Of a DNA stretch of 64,000 bases, positions 54,236-64,000 are shown in pieces. A program made the position numbers and the translations under genes. Source of the DNA: Vandiemenella viatica (Eukaryota; Arthropoda; Insecta; Orthoptera; Morabidae). The stretch is taken from contig CM061919.1 in NCBI GenBank assembly GCA_031002005.1, forward strand, positions 34,499,088-34,563,087. Direction: 5' to 3'. Within the stretch, counting starts at the first letter, position 1, and every line of letters begins with the position of its first letter. The notes under the pieces were generated by a model. It worked only from the letters and a program-made list of their open reading frames with translations. It did not search any database and was not told the origin of the DNA.

Positions 54236-56170
54236 TTACCCCTCGTTGCTGCACATGATGCTACTGTATTTGGCTGCTGGGACCTGCCACTCCTGAGTCC
54301 TGCCTGCTAGGGCCGGGTGTTGTTTTTCACCTATCGGCTGAATCCGGCCTTTCCCATGGTCTCCACATGGGCGGAGCAGGTCCGGACACGACGGCGGCAG
54401 GTTCATTCATGCCCGTGGGCTGCTCTGAAACGATAGAAACCAATGAGAATAAAGGTGACATCTAATTACATGGAATGTATGAATAAATAGCAAAGTGAAA
54501 CTTACCATTCGATTGTACGGATTGAGTCCTCCTGGTTACTTTAAGCTCCTCGTACTATAAACTATATGAAAAGACAATATAGGTCAATACATTTGTTAAA
54601 TAATTTTTTTTATTATTTATTTATTTATTTATTTTTTTTTGTATATTGCAGTTACTATTAATTAATTCTTGTTCCCAACAACAGACAATGGTACTGGGTA
54701 AACCATCATACTCTGATAAATCTATAAAAAGAAGCATAGGTTAAAACATGGGATGAAAAAAAAAGAGATAATTTAAAAACATGACAAAATATAAAGCGTA
54801 ATGTACTCGTAATCAAATAATTCTCTTCCAATACTGCATAGGATAAAGTCTCATGACCCACTAGCTCTGATCCTGCAGGTGGTAAACGCATGGGTTGTGC
54901 AGGTATGGACAAGCCTATGGGTTGAGCAGGTACGGACATGCCTTCAGAAGCAACAGAAACGATAGAAATCAATGAGAATAAAGCTGGTACATCCTAGTTA
55001 CGTCGTAGTTATATGGAATGTATGAATAAATAACAAAGTGTGACTTACCATTCGGTTTTATTTATTGAATCCTCCTCCGTTTACTGCTTAAATTAGTTCC
55101 TTATACTCCAGTAAACCTAAATTAAAAAATACAAATATTTGTTAAATGAAAGAAAAAATTAAAACATACTGTATTCACTATTAAATAATTCTTCATTCAA
55201 GTTAAAACACTACATGGATTTTTGTTAAATGAAAAAATTATAAAGCCTATTGTACTCACAATCAAATATTTCTTCGCTGGGTAAACCATCATAACCCACA
55301 AGCTCTGAACCTGCAGGCAATAAACAAATGGGTGGAGCATGTTCATTCGTGCCCGCGGGCGGCTCTGGAACGATAGAAACGAATGAGAATAACGCTGACA
55401 TCTAGTTACATGGAATGTGTGAGTAAATAACAAAGTGAGACTTACCATTCGGTTGTATGGATTAAATCATCCTCCGTTTACTGGATACAATAATTTCCTC
55501 ATACCGTGAAACATCTGTAATAAAAAAAGATAATTTAGGTTAAAATACTACATCGATTTGTAAAAAGAGAATTTATTATGCATATTGTACTCACTATCAA
55601 ATATTTCTTCGCTGGGTAAACCGTCATAACCCGCAAGCTCTGATCCTGCAGGTGGTAAACACATTGGTTGAGCAGGTACGGACATGCCTGCAGAAGGACC
55701 AGAAACGATAAAAACCAATGAGTGTATAGCTGGTATCCTAGTTACATGGAATAAATGAATATATATATAAAGTGAGACTTTCCATTTAGTTGCATGGTTA
55801 GATCATAGGTACTAGTAGACTAGTACACCCTCAAACTCTAGACCTTCAGATAATATATATGTAAAATTAAAACAAAATCTTTAAATGTAACATGGGTTAA
55901 AACGGCACCTATATTAATTAAATGATTTTTTTTTAACTCACTGTGAAATTTATCAAATAATTCCCAATTCCTTTAATTGGAACTGAAAACTGAATGACTT
56001 CCATCAGTATTGGCTCCTTCAAACGGTAAATCTAAAAAGATATCATAGTTCAAAAGACTGCGTAAATTTGTTAAATAAAAAAATCTAAAAAATTGAAACT
56101 AGCAATGTATGAAAACACCTTGTAGATTCACGTTATCGAAGGAAAGCAAATCTTCAATGTTTTGCGAAGA
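54236..56170 (-). pseudogene. Tandem array of exon-like cassettes (unknown gene or pseudogene)
   Basis: On minus, about nine cassettes alternate between two types, each bounded by a pyrimidine-tract/AG acceptor and a consensus donor. Type Y (55595-55687, 55260-55364, 54811-54941, 54655-54721, 54330-54424) encodes strings such as PAGSELVGYDGLPSEEIFD, with donor GTGAGTAC. Type X (55446-55514, 55049-55117, 54506-54562, and 55795-55850 without donor) ends CCGAATG/GTAAGT. A further exon (55942-56031, 90 bp) is open in phase 0. Lengths 93, 69, 105, 69, 57 and 90 are multiples of 3. Intact Y cassettes are open in one frame; the X cassettes have stops in every frame. Two donors are destroyed (54811, 55795). 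I read it as a decayed gene with duplicated exon pairs; the family is unknown. Confidence 0.45.
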
Positions 56171-56984
56171 AATAGTCTCTGTGTAAGTTCAGATACAACT
56201 GGCTTAGTTCCAACAAACAAAAAAATAATTGAAGTTGGCGTCACTGAGCACTTTGGGCAGCTTTTGCCGCCCCTCTACGCTATTATTATTTTAAATATTT
56301 CGTTTTGTATAGTTACTCGCTATATGGTGGTGTTGACCAGTCGCAGCAAATTCGGCGCAGGTGCGGGCTGTCACGTGTCGCACCCAGGGCCGCCAGGCCG
56401 ACCACGCCACCCGTCCCGCCGGCCTCCAGGCCCAGGCACACCTTCCGGGAGGTGAAGGAGTGAGGGAGTGGGATTGTTGCCACCTAGTCAGTGATGTCAG
56501 TTCTTGTCCCTTGTCGTCAGTCGGTTAGTTAGTTAGTTAGTCAGTTGTTGGTTAGTCTAGTCCTTTGATTGTTTGGTCCATTATTTAGTCCACTCCCTCA
56601 GAGGCAAGTGATTGACAGGTAGATTGTTTCCAACTTGATTTTGTTTGCTTAGTTTAAAAGTGAAAGTTGAAGTTTTAGTTTTATTTTTAATTTTTCGTGG
56701 AGTGCGGATGGTGTTCACCGCGAACGGTCTATAAGTGTCAGCCCACCACTCAGAAACCCGTTGCCCCGGCAGAAAGCGCCCTAGTGAGCTGGTGTGTGTG
56801 TCGTAGTGCTGGCAGCGGCCGGTCCCCCCACCCCGCTAGCGGGGCGCGCAGGTCGCCCGCTACCAGTTGTCGCGCTAGTGTTTATGATGTTGTTTGGTGT
56901 AGCCGGTACAGGGTGATGGAGGAGGGGTCGGGGAGGGATTCTATTTTGGGGATTTCCTGTTGAGACCGCTTCTTTTATACTGCT
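56171..56984. other. GC-rich stretch, possible LINE 5' leader
   Basis: A Pro-rich chance-like ORF lies at 56340-56460. A GTTA/TTAG run lies at 56522-56545. A plus frame starting at 56914 (MEEGSGRDSILGIS) ends where the shared repeat begins. It may be the 5' leader and ORF1 start of a LINE, but nothing decisive is visible. Confidence 0.3.
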
Positions 56985-57235
56985 GTTGACAGATGGTAAT
57001 TGCCTCGAGCGGCGCCGCCTTGGCTACAGGAGGCGGGGCGGGCAACCTCGGGTCCGGATTGGCAATCAGGTAGATAATTGCATTTAATTACAAAGCGGCG
57101 GACGGTAATTGCCTTGAGCGGTGGCGCCTGGACCGCAGGACTTGGGGGAGGGGGGCGGGGCGGGTGGCGGCGGCATCCTTTGATTGAAGCCAAAACCCCA
57201 AATATATACTACTAACATTGGAACGCTCAAATAAC
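56985..57235. repeat. Second copy of the GC-rich repeat of 27410-27655
   Basis: Contains the same blocks (GGTAATTGCCTCGAGCGGC, GGTCCGGATTGGCAATCAGG, GCCAAAACCCCAAATATATA) in the same order, with scattered substitutions and small indels. Confidence 0.8.
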
Positions 57236-57569
57236 TTACCCATTGCCTTAGGGATGAAGGGAAGGCTCGTCCAGCGTTACTCCAGTTGCAGTAGAAAAAG
57301 TCACTGCAGCTGAGCTTACTCCGAAGGTTGTATCAAGTTCCTGCAATAAACCTTGTACTCCACCATTCAGATGTCGCAAATAAGGCAGCACTGTTCAGTT
57401 GGTTGCAAAAAAATCCTCTGGTCTGTCTCGTAAAAATATTCTTGAGAATTAAGTAGATGAATGAGAGGAAGAGTTCTTTTACCTCGAGGAAGATGTTCCT
57501 GATGCAATGGATGAATGAGACACTTCTAGGTTAGGACATCGATAAGCCATGACAATCCAAACGAAAAAG
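57236..57569. other. Unique segment between two shared repeats
   Basis: Occupies the place of the nuclease-like remnant in the other copy (27656-28499). A minus frame (about 57420-57250) is open for some 40 codons (DTTFGVSSAAVTFSTATG), but I recognise no family. Confidence 0.3.
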
Positions 57570-59067
57570 AAATTGATTTATGACCATGTTTTGATTTATT
57601 ACGAATTTATTATGACTTAATAACTTTGTGCCATAGCATTATGCATTCATTTCCGCTTGATTAACATCAGAGCGGTGAGGTAGCTCAGTGGTTAAGGTGT
57701 CTGACTGGAGATCGAAATCCCGGTCTCAGCTGTGATTTTCAAAGGCCATTAACCCGACCTTCTGTCACAACTTGCTGTGTAATATGAAAAAAGACAGAAC
57801 GTTTCTGTGGTTTGAATTCCACGTTAAGCTGTAAGTTCTCTTAATACCTTACTATTATTACCTCTATAGCTTAGACAGCCACAAAGGGGCACATTGCGCG
57901 GCGAATTGAAAATACTGTCACCTGGCGGCCGAACACTCCTTCGGAATCTCCCTGCCAACAGTGTTATATGATTATTGAATTGACCATCAATAATCAAAGT
58001 ATATTACATATGTATACTATGTCATACAGAAATACATATATATCAATTATATATACAGGGGTTCCATGTCATTTTGAGTGACAAAGTAGGTAAAAACCCA
58101 ACATTTAGGAAAACTGTGAAATTTTGCTGATTTTCGAAAAAACTGTAGCTCGCTTAGTTTTGAGTTTAGAAAAAACTTTGTACTATGAAAATTGTTGGAA
58201 ATTTTGTACTCTTTCAAATTGGATATAAAGTATTTCTTGCTAAGAGTCAACAAGAAGTAGTTATAGACGATAAACAAAAAAGTACCAAAATTTTGACGTT
58301 TTTTGGCCACAGAAAATATTGCGCCTAGGGCGTAGGAGGTCGAAAACTTTGTTTCTGCATACTCTCACCAATATATACAAGATATGGAATATATGTTTGT
58401 GACAACCCCTTTTTTACGACCTCACTACTGGATTAACTGATTTTGTCACCAATTTTATAGTAAATTTCTCGGGAGTTTGGCTTCATATCTAAATGAAACA
58501 TTCCAGATTGAACCCCCGGAACAAGGGGTTGTACGTTATTGGAATTTCACATCAAAATCCGTACTGTAATATTTCACTGAATCGCCTTCGTCCCAGTAGG
58601 TAGACAGTTGCTTCTTCGGTCGAAATGAGAACTGGAGTTATTAGTATTTATATATTATTTAATTAATTATCAATGTAGTGCATGTTCCGGTGGCAATTTC
58701 CTTAAATACACATCTTTCCCTTTCCTGCACCCACCTATATTTGCCCACTGCAAATTTTAGCTTTTAAATTTTCTCAACGTTTTGGTAAATTTTTCATCAT
58801 TTCTCTTGGTAACGTAGTGCAATCCCTCAAACCCTTACCCAAAAAAGAGAAACTTCATACACCCTTTTCCCTGAAATCGAGTGTCAGCTTGTGGCCATGG
58901 TCATCTTTTCCCATCGGTGCATTACTTTTAATTCTTACACCAATATCTTTCCATGCCTCATCACCAATATACGACTTGTATACTCCCATGACCCTTTTTA
59001 CCCTCCTCCTGTCTTCCTTAATCATATCTGTTACTGATTAAATTCTGTGGTTATTTCCAGAAACAAA
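57570..59067. repeat. Second copy of the 1.5-kb block (SINE plus CR1-like 3' end)
   Basis: Matches 28500-30017, including SINE (57671-57981), the segment starting CAGGGGTTCCATGTCATTTT and the CR1-like LINE 3' portion. Differences are a 9-bp loss at CAGACAGAAACCTAAG, one-base indels and transitions. It breaks off at 59067 within the RT C-terminus; downstream sequence is unrelated. Confidence 0.85.
57671..57981 (+). mobile_element. tRNA-derived SINE, second copy
   Basis: Same family as 28607-28925; head GGTAGCTCAGTGGTTAAGG, B-box type GATCGAAATCCC. Less decayed promoter than the first copy. The flanking repeats are partly lost (CATCAG versus ACCATCAATAAT). Confidence 0.8.
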
Positions 59068-59756
59068 TCGCTGCTGCCGAATTTCGGGTGCCTGCGGTCG
59101 GCGGAAGTGAGGAGAGAAATCGCTGACCAATTAATTACCTACGATTACGTTCCCTGCGGGATGATACTATTTATACGTGGCTTTCCAAAATAGATTATCC
59201 ATCATCTAGTATGTGTATAGTGAAGATGCCATCATAGTAACTACTATTCCCGGAACTTGGTGCGAAATTACTGGCAAACGCTTCGGCCCACTTCGGAGGA
59301 GTCCTCAAAGACACTCTTTAAAAGCTTCCCAGGTGCGAGATTAATTCGTAGAATATTGTATGTCACGGACAGGAGGTATACCATGGCAAGATAACTACTT
59401 ATAAGTAAATTTAATCTTCACATCTAATAATGTAACATACACATTTTCAGCTCGAGATGTATCTGGAAAATGTAGCCGAGTATAGCGTACTTTCAATAAA
59501 TTTAATTTATGGAAGAAAGAAACCTACTTATTACCGATCCGTGTATATCTAATATTTTTTAGAACGAATTGCTATTGATCCGAGAAAATCGAGCGTAGCA
59601 ATAAGTAAGATTCTAAGGTGTTGATTGTGTTAATTACTTGTTCATTGTGTAAGCCTCTTGATGTTACACCACGTATGCCAATCTTGAGTCTATATTTGAT
59701 ATCATAAAAATTGTTGCGGTTTTCGCAGCTATCATGTTGTAAATAACTTCCACCAT
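59068..59756. other. Unassigned AT-rich DNA
   Basis: No gene or repeat recognised between the shared block and the hAT-like element. Confidence 0.4.
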
Positions 59757-60712
59757 AGCTGGGCACAGTTAATCCAAAAGTCAACTTCGTTAATTGACTA
59801 TTTAAAAAGTTAACTTAGATAATCGTTAAAGCGATACATTTTTGCAAATTACTCAACTTACAGTTTTCCGTTAAAAGTTATCAATCAACAACACACCTAC
59901 CCAATGTTCCTTGGATTCTACAACATGTAGTGGAATCATGTTGATCTAGACTAGCTTGTAATAGGCTGCTGTCGGTAACTACGATGCCAAAAGATTCACC
60001 AATGTTTTATTGAGCTGATGGGAAAAAAAAGACTTCTACTGCTACCTACATCAAGAGAATCCACAGCACTTGATGAAGGATTTGAATTGTTTGTCCTTTT
60101 CTAATGAGTTGATATTGCATTCATATAATTATATATAAATATATTTTCAAACTGTAAATATTTGGATGTTTGGTTCTTACTTCTTACTTGTTATTAAGGC
60201 TAGAAACGTGAACCTCGATTGCAGAGAGTTTGAATTTATAAATAAACTGTTCTCCCAATCTTGATTTAAATGCAATATAACCACATTAATGTGGCCAATG
60301 ATTTTTAATTTTCTCATTGCAAGCGTTGCTGCTTTCATTAACTGTTTCTAGATCTTCAGTTCCCATTATTTAATAATGTAACGAATATCAATTTAATTTA
60401 TTTCACTAACAAATTCCAAACCAACACAAACTAAAAAGTGGTGCTATATTAGTAAAAATGTTAAATTATATAAGTATTAAAATCAATCACTGACTGGATT
60501 TGAAACGTAGAACCGGTTTGCAGACGCTCCCACTTACATCCACGCCGTGCCCAGACGACACTATTCAAACAAACGAAATGACGTCTACAACCAATGTAAC
60601 GGAAGTTAAGAGGAGCGTTAATGATTTTTAGGTTAACTTAAAAGTTAATTTTTTACAATTTTGTTAACTTCCTTAATTAACTATTAACGGATTAATGGTT
60701 TCTGCCCAGCTG
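59757..60712. mobile_element. hAT-like non-autonomous element, degraded
   Basis: The left end TAGCTGGGCACAGTTAATCC and the right end (reverse complement) CAGCTGGGCAGAAACC...TTAATCC share an AGCTGGGCA start followed by TTAA-rich sub-terminal repeats (GTTAACTT, TTAATTAACT). hAT ends typically begin CAGxGxTGGGC. No transposase ORF; no 8-bp target duplication visible. Confidence 0.5.
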
Positions 60713-60829
60713 TGTTAACAAAATATAATTCACATCGTCTTACATAGAAAACATTCCCTTCCAATAAATAATCTGAACTTCCTCAAATTTTTAAATAGAT
60801 GACAGGCTCCTACTATACAAATGACTTTT
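60713..60829. other. Short spacer
   Basis: AT-rich, no feature. Confidence 0.3.
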
Positions 60830-61480
60830 GTTTATTCAGAACGTTATTACATCTCAATATGCCCTTTACAACTCACGTCCTCAATTATCTGCTTCATATA
60901 TTTTAATCTCTGTCTTCCTCTGCAGTTCTTACCTTCGACTGTTCCCTCCACTAACAAATTAACCAATCCTACATGTCTGTTATTTCTGTTCCACAAACGT
61001 TTTTTCTCGCCCATCATTTCCAAAACTCGTTCGTTTCATACTTTATCCGTCCAGTTAATTTTTAGCATTCTTCTATAGCACCACATCTCAAATGCTGTAA
61101 TTTTTCTTCTGTCTGGTATTCCTAAAGTACATGCTTCGCTGCCATAAAGTGCAGTGCTCCACACATTGAGTATTAAAAAATTCTTTCTAATGTTTCAATG
61201 TTTGAAACTAAAATTTTTCTTTTTTTCATGAAGGCTCTTTTCGCTACTGCTATTCTGCTTTAACATCATTCCTGTTTCTGCCATCAGCTGTAATTTGACT
61301 TCCTAAGTAGCAAAATTCACTAACTTCTGTATTGTATTGGTATAATTTCTACTACATTTCATCACTTTGTCTTGCTTTGGTTTATATTTAGTCCAAAATC
61401 AACCCTCAGTATATTGTTCATGATATTCACTTCAATAACTTCTCAACCTGTTCATCAGCAAATCGTAGCATACTGTTTTT
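60830..61480 (-). mobile_element. RTE-type LINE fragment (RT C-terminus)
   Basis: Minus-strand pieces: FADEQVEKLLK-like (about 61460), EFCYLGSQITADGRNRNDVK (61310), NVWSTALYGSEACTL (61160), ITAFEMWCYRRMLKINWTDK (61070), then RVLEMMGEKK and GLVNLLVEGTVEGKNCRGRQ (60960). This order (YLGS.IT.DG, LYGSE.W, W.YRRMLKI.WTD+V) is diagnostic of RTE/BovB-like pol C-termini. Several stops and frameshifts; catalytic RT blocks absent. Confidence 0.75.
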
Positions 61481-62247
61481 GTTTTGTTTTGTTTTTTCTC
61501 TCTCTCTCTCTCCTTGAACATTTATATCATATTCAAATCTTTCTTTAACTTCCTTTATTGCTTATTAATGGGGATAGCTACAACCTTGTGTAACATTACA
61601 GTTACCTTCCTCCTGCTGGAGCGGAGAGATACGTTTTTTCGAAGTCAGTTGTATGCGAATTGTCGCAGAGCGCGGCTCACGTAGTGAAGGGATTGGCCTA
61701 TATACTTACTGTGTGATGTAGTTTCGTATGTGTAACTGTGTTTAAGAAGAGCTTTATGCTGTCGATAGGAACAGCAAAGGTAAAAGTGAAGTTGAAACAG
61801 TGTTTCAATAAACAACCTCAAGTTGTGATAATAGATAGTTTAGCTTCAAGGAGATATGAATTATAATTTTCCTTTTGTCTCAAGAACTCTGTAATCTTTT
61901 GGATACCAAGTTTCTATTATCCTTTACTTTGAAATTTTATGGTGGCCAAACCGTTCAAAAGTGTTAATGTGCTTTATAAATAAACTTGTCATGGACGTAA
62001 TTATTCTTATTAATGAACTTAATGGCCTTTATTAATAGTTCTAATAATTGCTGCTTAGAACGGCATTGGTTTCATCATCTAGCGACAGACGGAACAACAA
62101 ACTATATATAATTAAATTAGCTTTCTTCTAGAACTGTATCTTTAAGAGAACTTATTTTATTTGAGAATATTAAGATACCGCTAATTATAAAAGAAAGCAT
62201 AATAAGGTTGTAATCGTAGGCTTCCGCGGCCAGAATCAGTTGATTCT
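61481..62247. other. Unassigned DNA with CT repeat
   Basis: A GTTTT/CT simple repeat at 61475-61512. A possible polyadenylation signal (CAATAAAC, about 61806) follows a promoter-like GC-richer stretch at 61600-61700, faintly LTR-like, but no partner repeat is in the window. Confidence 0.35.
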
Positions 62248-62402
62248 TGGCTATCCGGGTGGCGCCGCGTCATGTTTCTTAAAACCGACGTTTCGACCCT
62301 CATTCTGGGGTCTTCTTCCAGGGCAGAACTGGAAGAAGACCCCAGAATGAGGGTCGAAACGTCGGTTTTAAGAAACATGACGCGGCGCCACCCGGATAGC
62401 CA
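62248..62402. repeat. Perfect 74-bp inverted repeat with 7-nt loop
   Basis: Arms 62248-62321 and 62329-62402 are exact reverse complements around GGCAGAA. They contain AGACCCCAGAATGAGGGTCG followed by AAACGTCGG, a motif type (stem plus GGGTCGAAACGTCG) I associate with Penelope-like element ends and their hammerhead ribozymes. The preceding CTGGAAGA differs from the required CUGANGA core. Confidence 0.9.
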
Positions 62403-62780
62403 CATAAAAAGGTTCTTTCATGGCGACGCGTGACGGACTGTGTGGTACTAGGAGGAGAGACAGTTTTTCTCAAACCCTGGGAAAACTCACAAAAGATAAA
62501 AGGAAAATTAGTGATATTACAACAACGACAATGGTGTCGAAAATACCTAAAGGTTCGAAAGTGGTTCTACTTTGCGAAGGCAGCGCGGCTTGTCAGAGAA
62601 CAACGAAGAAGATACTCTACACTATCCGACGCGGAGCCGTGCAGCCGAGACGACAACCAGTACTGGAGGAAGACAGCTCGCAGAAAGAAGCAGCGTCGCG
62701 CAGAGTTGTCGAAAGTTAAGGACGCGCTGTGCGCTACTTACTTGGCTATTATGAAGGCTTAACTATCCTTCCAAACCTTT
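62403..62780 (+). other. Overlapping basic ORFs next to the inverted repeat
   Basis: Two plus-strand frames (62420-62719, 99 residues; 62430-62762, 110 residues) are both open and Arg/Lys-rich. The second ends RDDNQYWRKTARRKKQRRAE and AIMKA. No family recognised; possibly part of the element that carries the inverted repeat, or coding by chance. Confidence 0.25.
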
Positions 62781-62956
62781 CCTGCGAATTTTTCCTTTTT
62801 TTGTAAAATATCTAGGAAGAAAATCCCCTACCTTGACGAAGCATTCTTTCCATGTTGCCATCCTTGGTGACGGAAGTAATTTATTTTTATTCCACCTGCA
62901 GTAGTGCCCTTTTCTCCTTGTCGTAGAATTGCATGTTTAGATAGCTTGTAGCAGCT

Positions 62957-63201
62957 ACCGAGAATGGTGGTGTAATGGATAGCGTTCTGGCCTCGCATTC
63001 GGAGGACGGCGGTTCGAATCCCCGTCCGGGCATCCAGATTTGGGATTTCCATGGTTTCCCAAAGCACTCCAGGCAAATGCCGGGATGCTTCCTTAAAAAG
63101 ACCAAGGCCGAATTCCTTCCCATTCCTTGACCCCCCATCCTTTCCCGTCTCTAAAGACCTCCCTGTGAAAGAGACGTAAAGAATTAAAAAAAAAAAAAAA
63201 A
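62957..63201 (+). mobile_element. tRNA-derived SINE with poly(A) tail and 11-bp TSD
   Basis: Head with A box GGTGTAATGG (about 62969) and a perfect B box GGTTCGAATCC (63011-63021). The body has AAAGCACTCCAGGCAAATGC and CGGGATGCTTCCTT. The tail is an A-run (63186-63201). It is flanked by TTGTAGCAGCT at 62946-62956 and 63202-63212. A-box/B-box spacing and tail show a SINE, not a functional tRNA gene. Confidence 0.9.
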
Positions 63202-63212
63202 TTGTAGCAGCT

Positions 63213-63735
63213 GGCGCTTCGCGTATATCGGCGTTGTTTTATTTGTCTGATTCGCGAGGTGTGAATTTGCGATATTTTGTGACCCCTTGTTTTGTGAAAT
63301 TATATTTATGCCGGGGACAAAGGGGAGCGCTAATCATGATTTGGCGGTAATGATTCGAATGTTACATGAAACCATTAAGTTTAATACTGAGACATTTAAT
63401 TCCTAGTTTGAAAATTTAAATACAAATTCTGAGATCCCAAATTCCAAGTTTGAAAATTTAAATTTGAATCTTAAGTCAAGTACCGAAATCCTCAATGATA
63501 AATGGGAAAATTTAAATTCAGACCTTAAGTTAAGTACTCGAACCTTTGATTTCAAGCTTGATGAAGTCCGACGGGGAGGGGTTACATTCTAAGTTCCTGC
63601 AAGAACACAAGTCCCAAATAGCAGAATTACGCAAGGATATGGAAGAGTATCGTGCTTTGTGTACCATGCAGGCAGAGGACTTAAGTAGTGGGGGAGAGGG
63701 ACTCTGTATAAAAAACGTGGAAAACCCATGACGTC
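63213..63735 (+). pseudogene. Gag-like coiled-coil ORF, broken
   Basis: From ATG 63308 (MPGTKGSANHDLAVMIRMLH) the frame encodes near-repeating units containing SKFENLNLNLKSSTEIL, KWENLNSDLKLSTRTF, spaced about 60-66 bp (FENLN at about 63410, 63455, 63512). An internal TAG interrupts the first unit at about 63404, and a shift near 63570 leads to KFLQEHKSQIAELRKDMEEY (frame 63546-63731). The predicted product is a heptad-rich coiled coil. Such proteins occur as gag of some arthropod retrotransposons; the identity is inferred. Confidence 0.35.
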
Positions 63736-63790
63736 ACGAGGCGAGCAGCCAATCAGCGTTCAGGGTCGTATGACGTCACAAGATGGCGGA
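63707..63790 (+). promoter_or_regulatory. Promoter-like cluster: TATA, two CREs, CCAAT, YY1-type site
   Basis: TATAAAAAA at 63707-63715, TGACGTCA at 63729-63736 and 63771-63778, CCAAT at 63749-63753, and AAGATGGCGG at 63780-63789. These consensus sites lie 80-160 bp before the LINE ORF2 start. Factor binding is inferred from consensus only. Confidence 0.5.
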
Positions 63791-63869
63791 TAGTTAGTTC
63801 ATTTGGTGGCCGCTAGGGAGACTGCACCACTCGGGCTTGCCATGCGATAGTTCCATGACCGGCCGCGAG

Positions 63870-64000
63870 ATGGAAGCACCTCCTAAGCGCTTAATTTCTT
63901 TGGGCGCAGACATTCCACTCCACCAGGAGAGAGAAAGCTACCGGGAACCCCTGACGAAAGGGATATTTCTGTGCTGGAATGCGCGCTCTGTTTGCGACAG
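63870..64000 (+). CDS. Start of a LINE ORF2 (APE endonuclease), cut by window end
   Basis: ATG 63870 opens a frame through the window end: MEAPPKRLISLGADIPLHQE, then LTKGIFLCWNARSVCD. LCWNARSV matches the first beta strand of APE-type LINE endonucleases (compare LQWNARSL at 40510 on minus). About 30 residues precede it. The clade cannot be set from this much. The promoter-like cluster immediately upstream may drive it. Confidence 0.55.
   Translation, partial: MEAPPKRLISLGADIPLHQERESYREPLTKGIFLCWNARSVCD

Noticed and set aside
56340..56460. Collagen-like ORF (GPPGRPRHPSRRPPGPG)
   Set aside because: Too short, no Gly-X-Y periodicity beyond two triplets, in GC-rich repeat context.
62957..63030. 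Functional tRNA gene
   Set aside because: A and B boxes present, but the SINE body, A-tail and 11-bp target duplications follow.

Overview
This window is eukaryotic repeat-rich DNA, almost certainly from an insect. It holds APE-type LINEs of several clades, two tRNA-derived SINE families, a Helitron, MITEs, an LTR retrotransposon and Maverick/adintovirus-like capsid genes. The SINE at 62957 resembles repeats I associate with hemimetabolous insects, but the species cannot be named. I see no confidently recognised, intact host gene. Only a few candidate exons (33.3-36.2 kb) and a decayed array of exon-like cassettes (54.2-56.2 kb) look host-like. Two scaffold gaps of exactly 1000 N lie at 12032-13031 and 44682-45681.

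Region 1 (1-1590): a minus-strand LINE tail, a 96-bp repeat, then a piece of a Maverick/adintovirus-like element: a packaging-ATPase remnant on minus and, divergently, the basic N-terminus of its PLA2-type protein on plus. Region 2 (1779-23981): a nest of Jockey-like LINEs. Four minus-strand elements (A-B-C-D) lie head to tail, each ending in a T-run against the next. Three of them (A, B, D) carry only an ORF1/gag with zinc knuckles. One (C) carries ORF1, endonuclease and reverse transcriptase, yet its 3' end resembles theirs. A plus-strand RT element (E) follows. The assembly A-B-C-D-E occurs twice, at 3098-12031 and 14041-21714, with paralog-specific mutations. Region 3 (23982-27180): the rest of a Maverick/adintovirus-like module on plus (PLA2-like, pX-like, adenain-like protease, penton-like, a small overlapping ORF, double-jelly-roll capsid). 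All but two small ORFs are broken. A 114-bp inverted repeat sits inside the PLA2 gene.

Region 4 (27.4-33.2 kb): a GC-rich repeat, a decayed nuclease-like gene, a SINE with 12-bp target duplications, and CR1-like LINE pieces in both orientations. Much of 27.4-30.0 kb recurs at 57.0-59.07 kb. Region 5 (33.2-36.7 kb) is mostly low-copy AT-rich DNA with candidate splice-bounded exons on minus. Region 6 (36687-42320): an I-superfamily LINE whose EN-RT-RNase H ORF is interrupted by one in-frame TGA, next to an older LINE fragment. Region 7 (42590-46440): two satellite arrays around a gap.

Region 8 (46971-51049): an LTR retrotransposon with 604/605-bp LTRs and a 4-bp target duplication, encoding only an acidic protein of unknown type. 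Region 9 (51093-53744): a Helitron-like element containing a MITE. Region 10 (54.2-56.2 kb): tandem exon-like cassettes on minus. Region 11 (57.0-64.0 kb): the repeated block, a hAT-like element, an RTE fragment, a perfect 74-bp inverted repeat, a SINE, a gag-like coiled-coil ORF, and a CRE/CCAAT/YY1 promoter-like cluster just upstream of a LINE ORF2 start cut by the window edge. Overall this is a layered transposon graveyard in which the order of insertions can partly be read.
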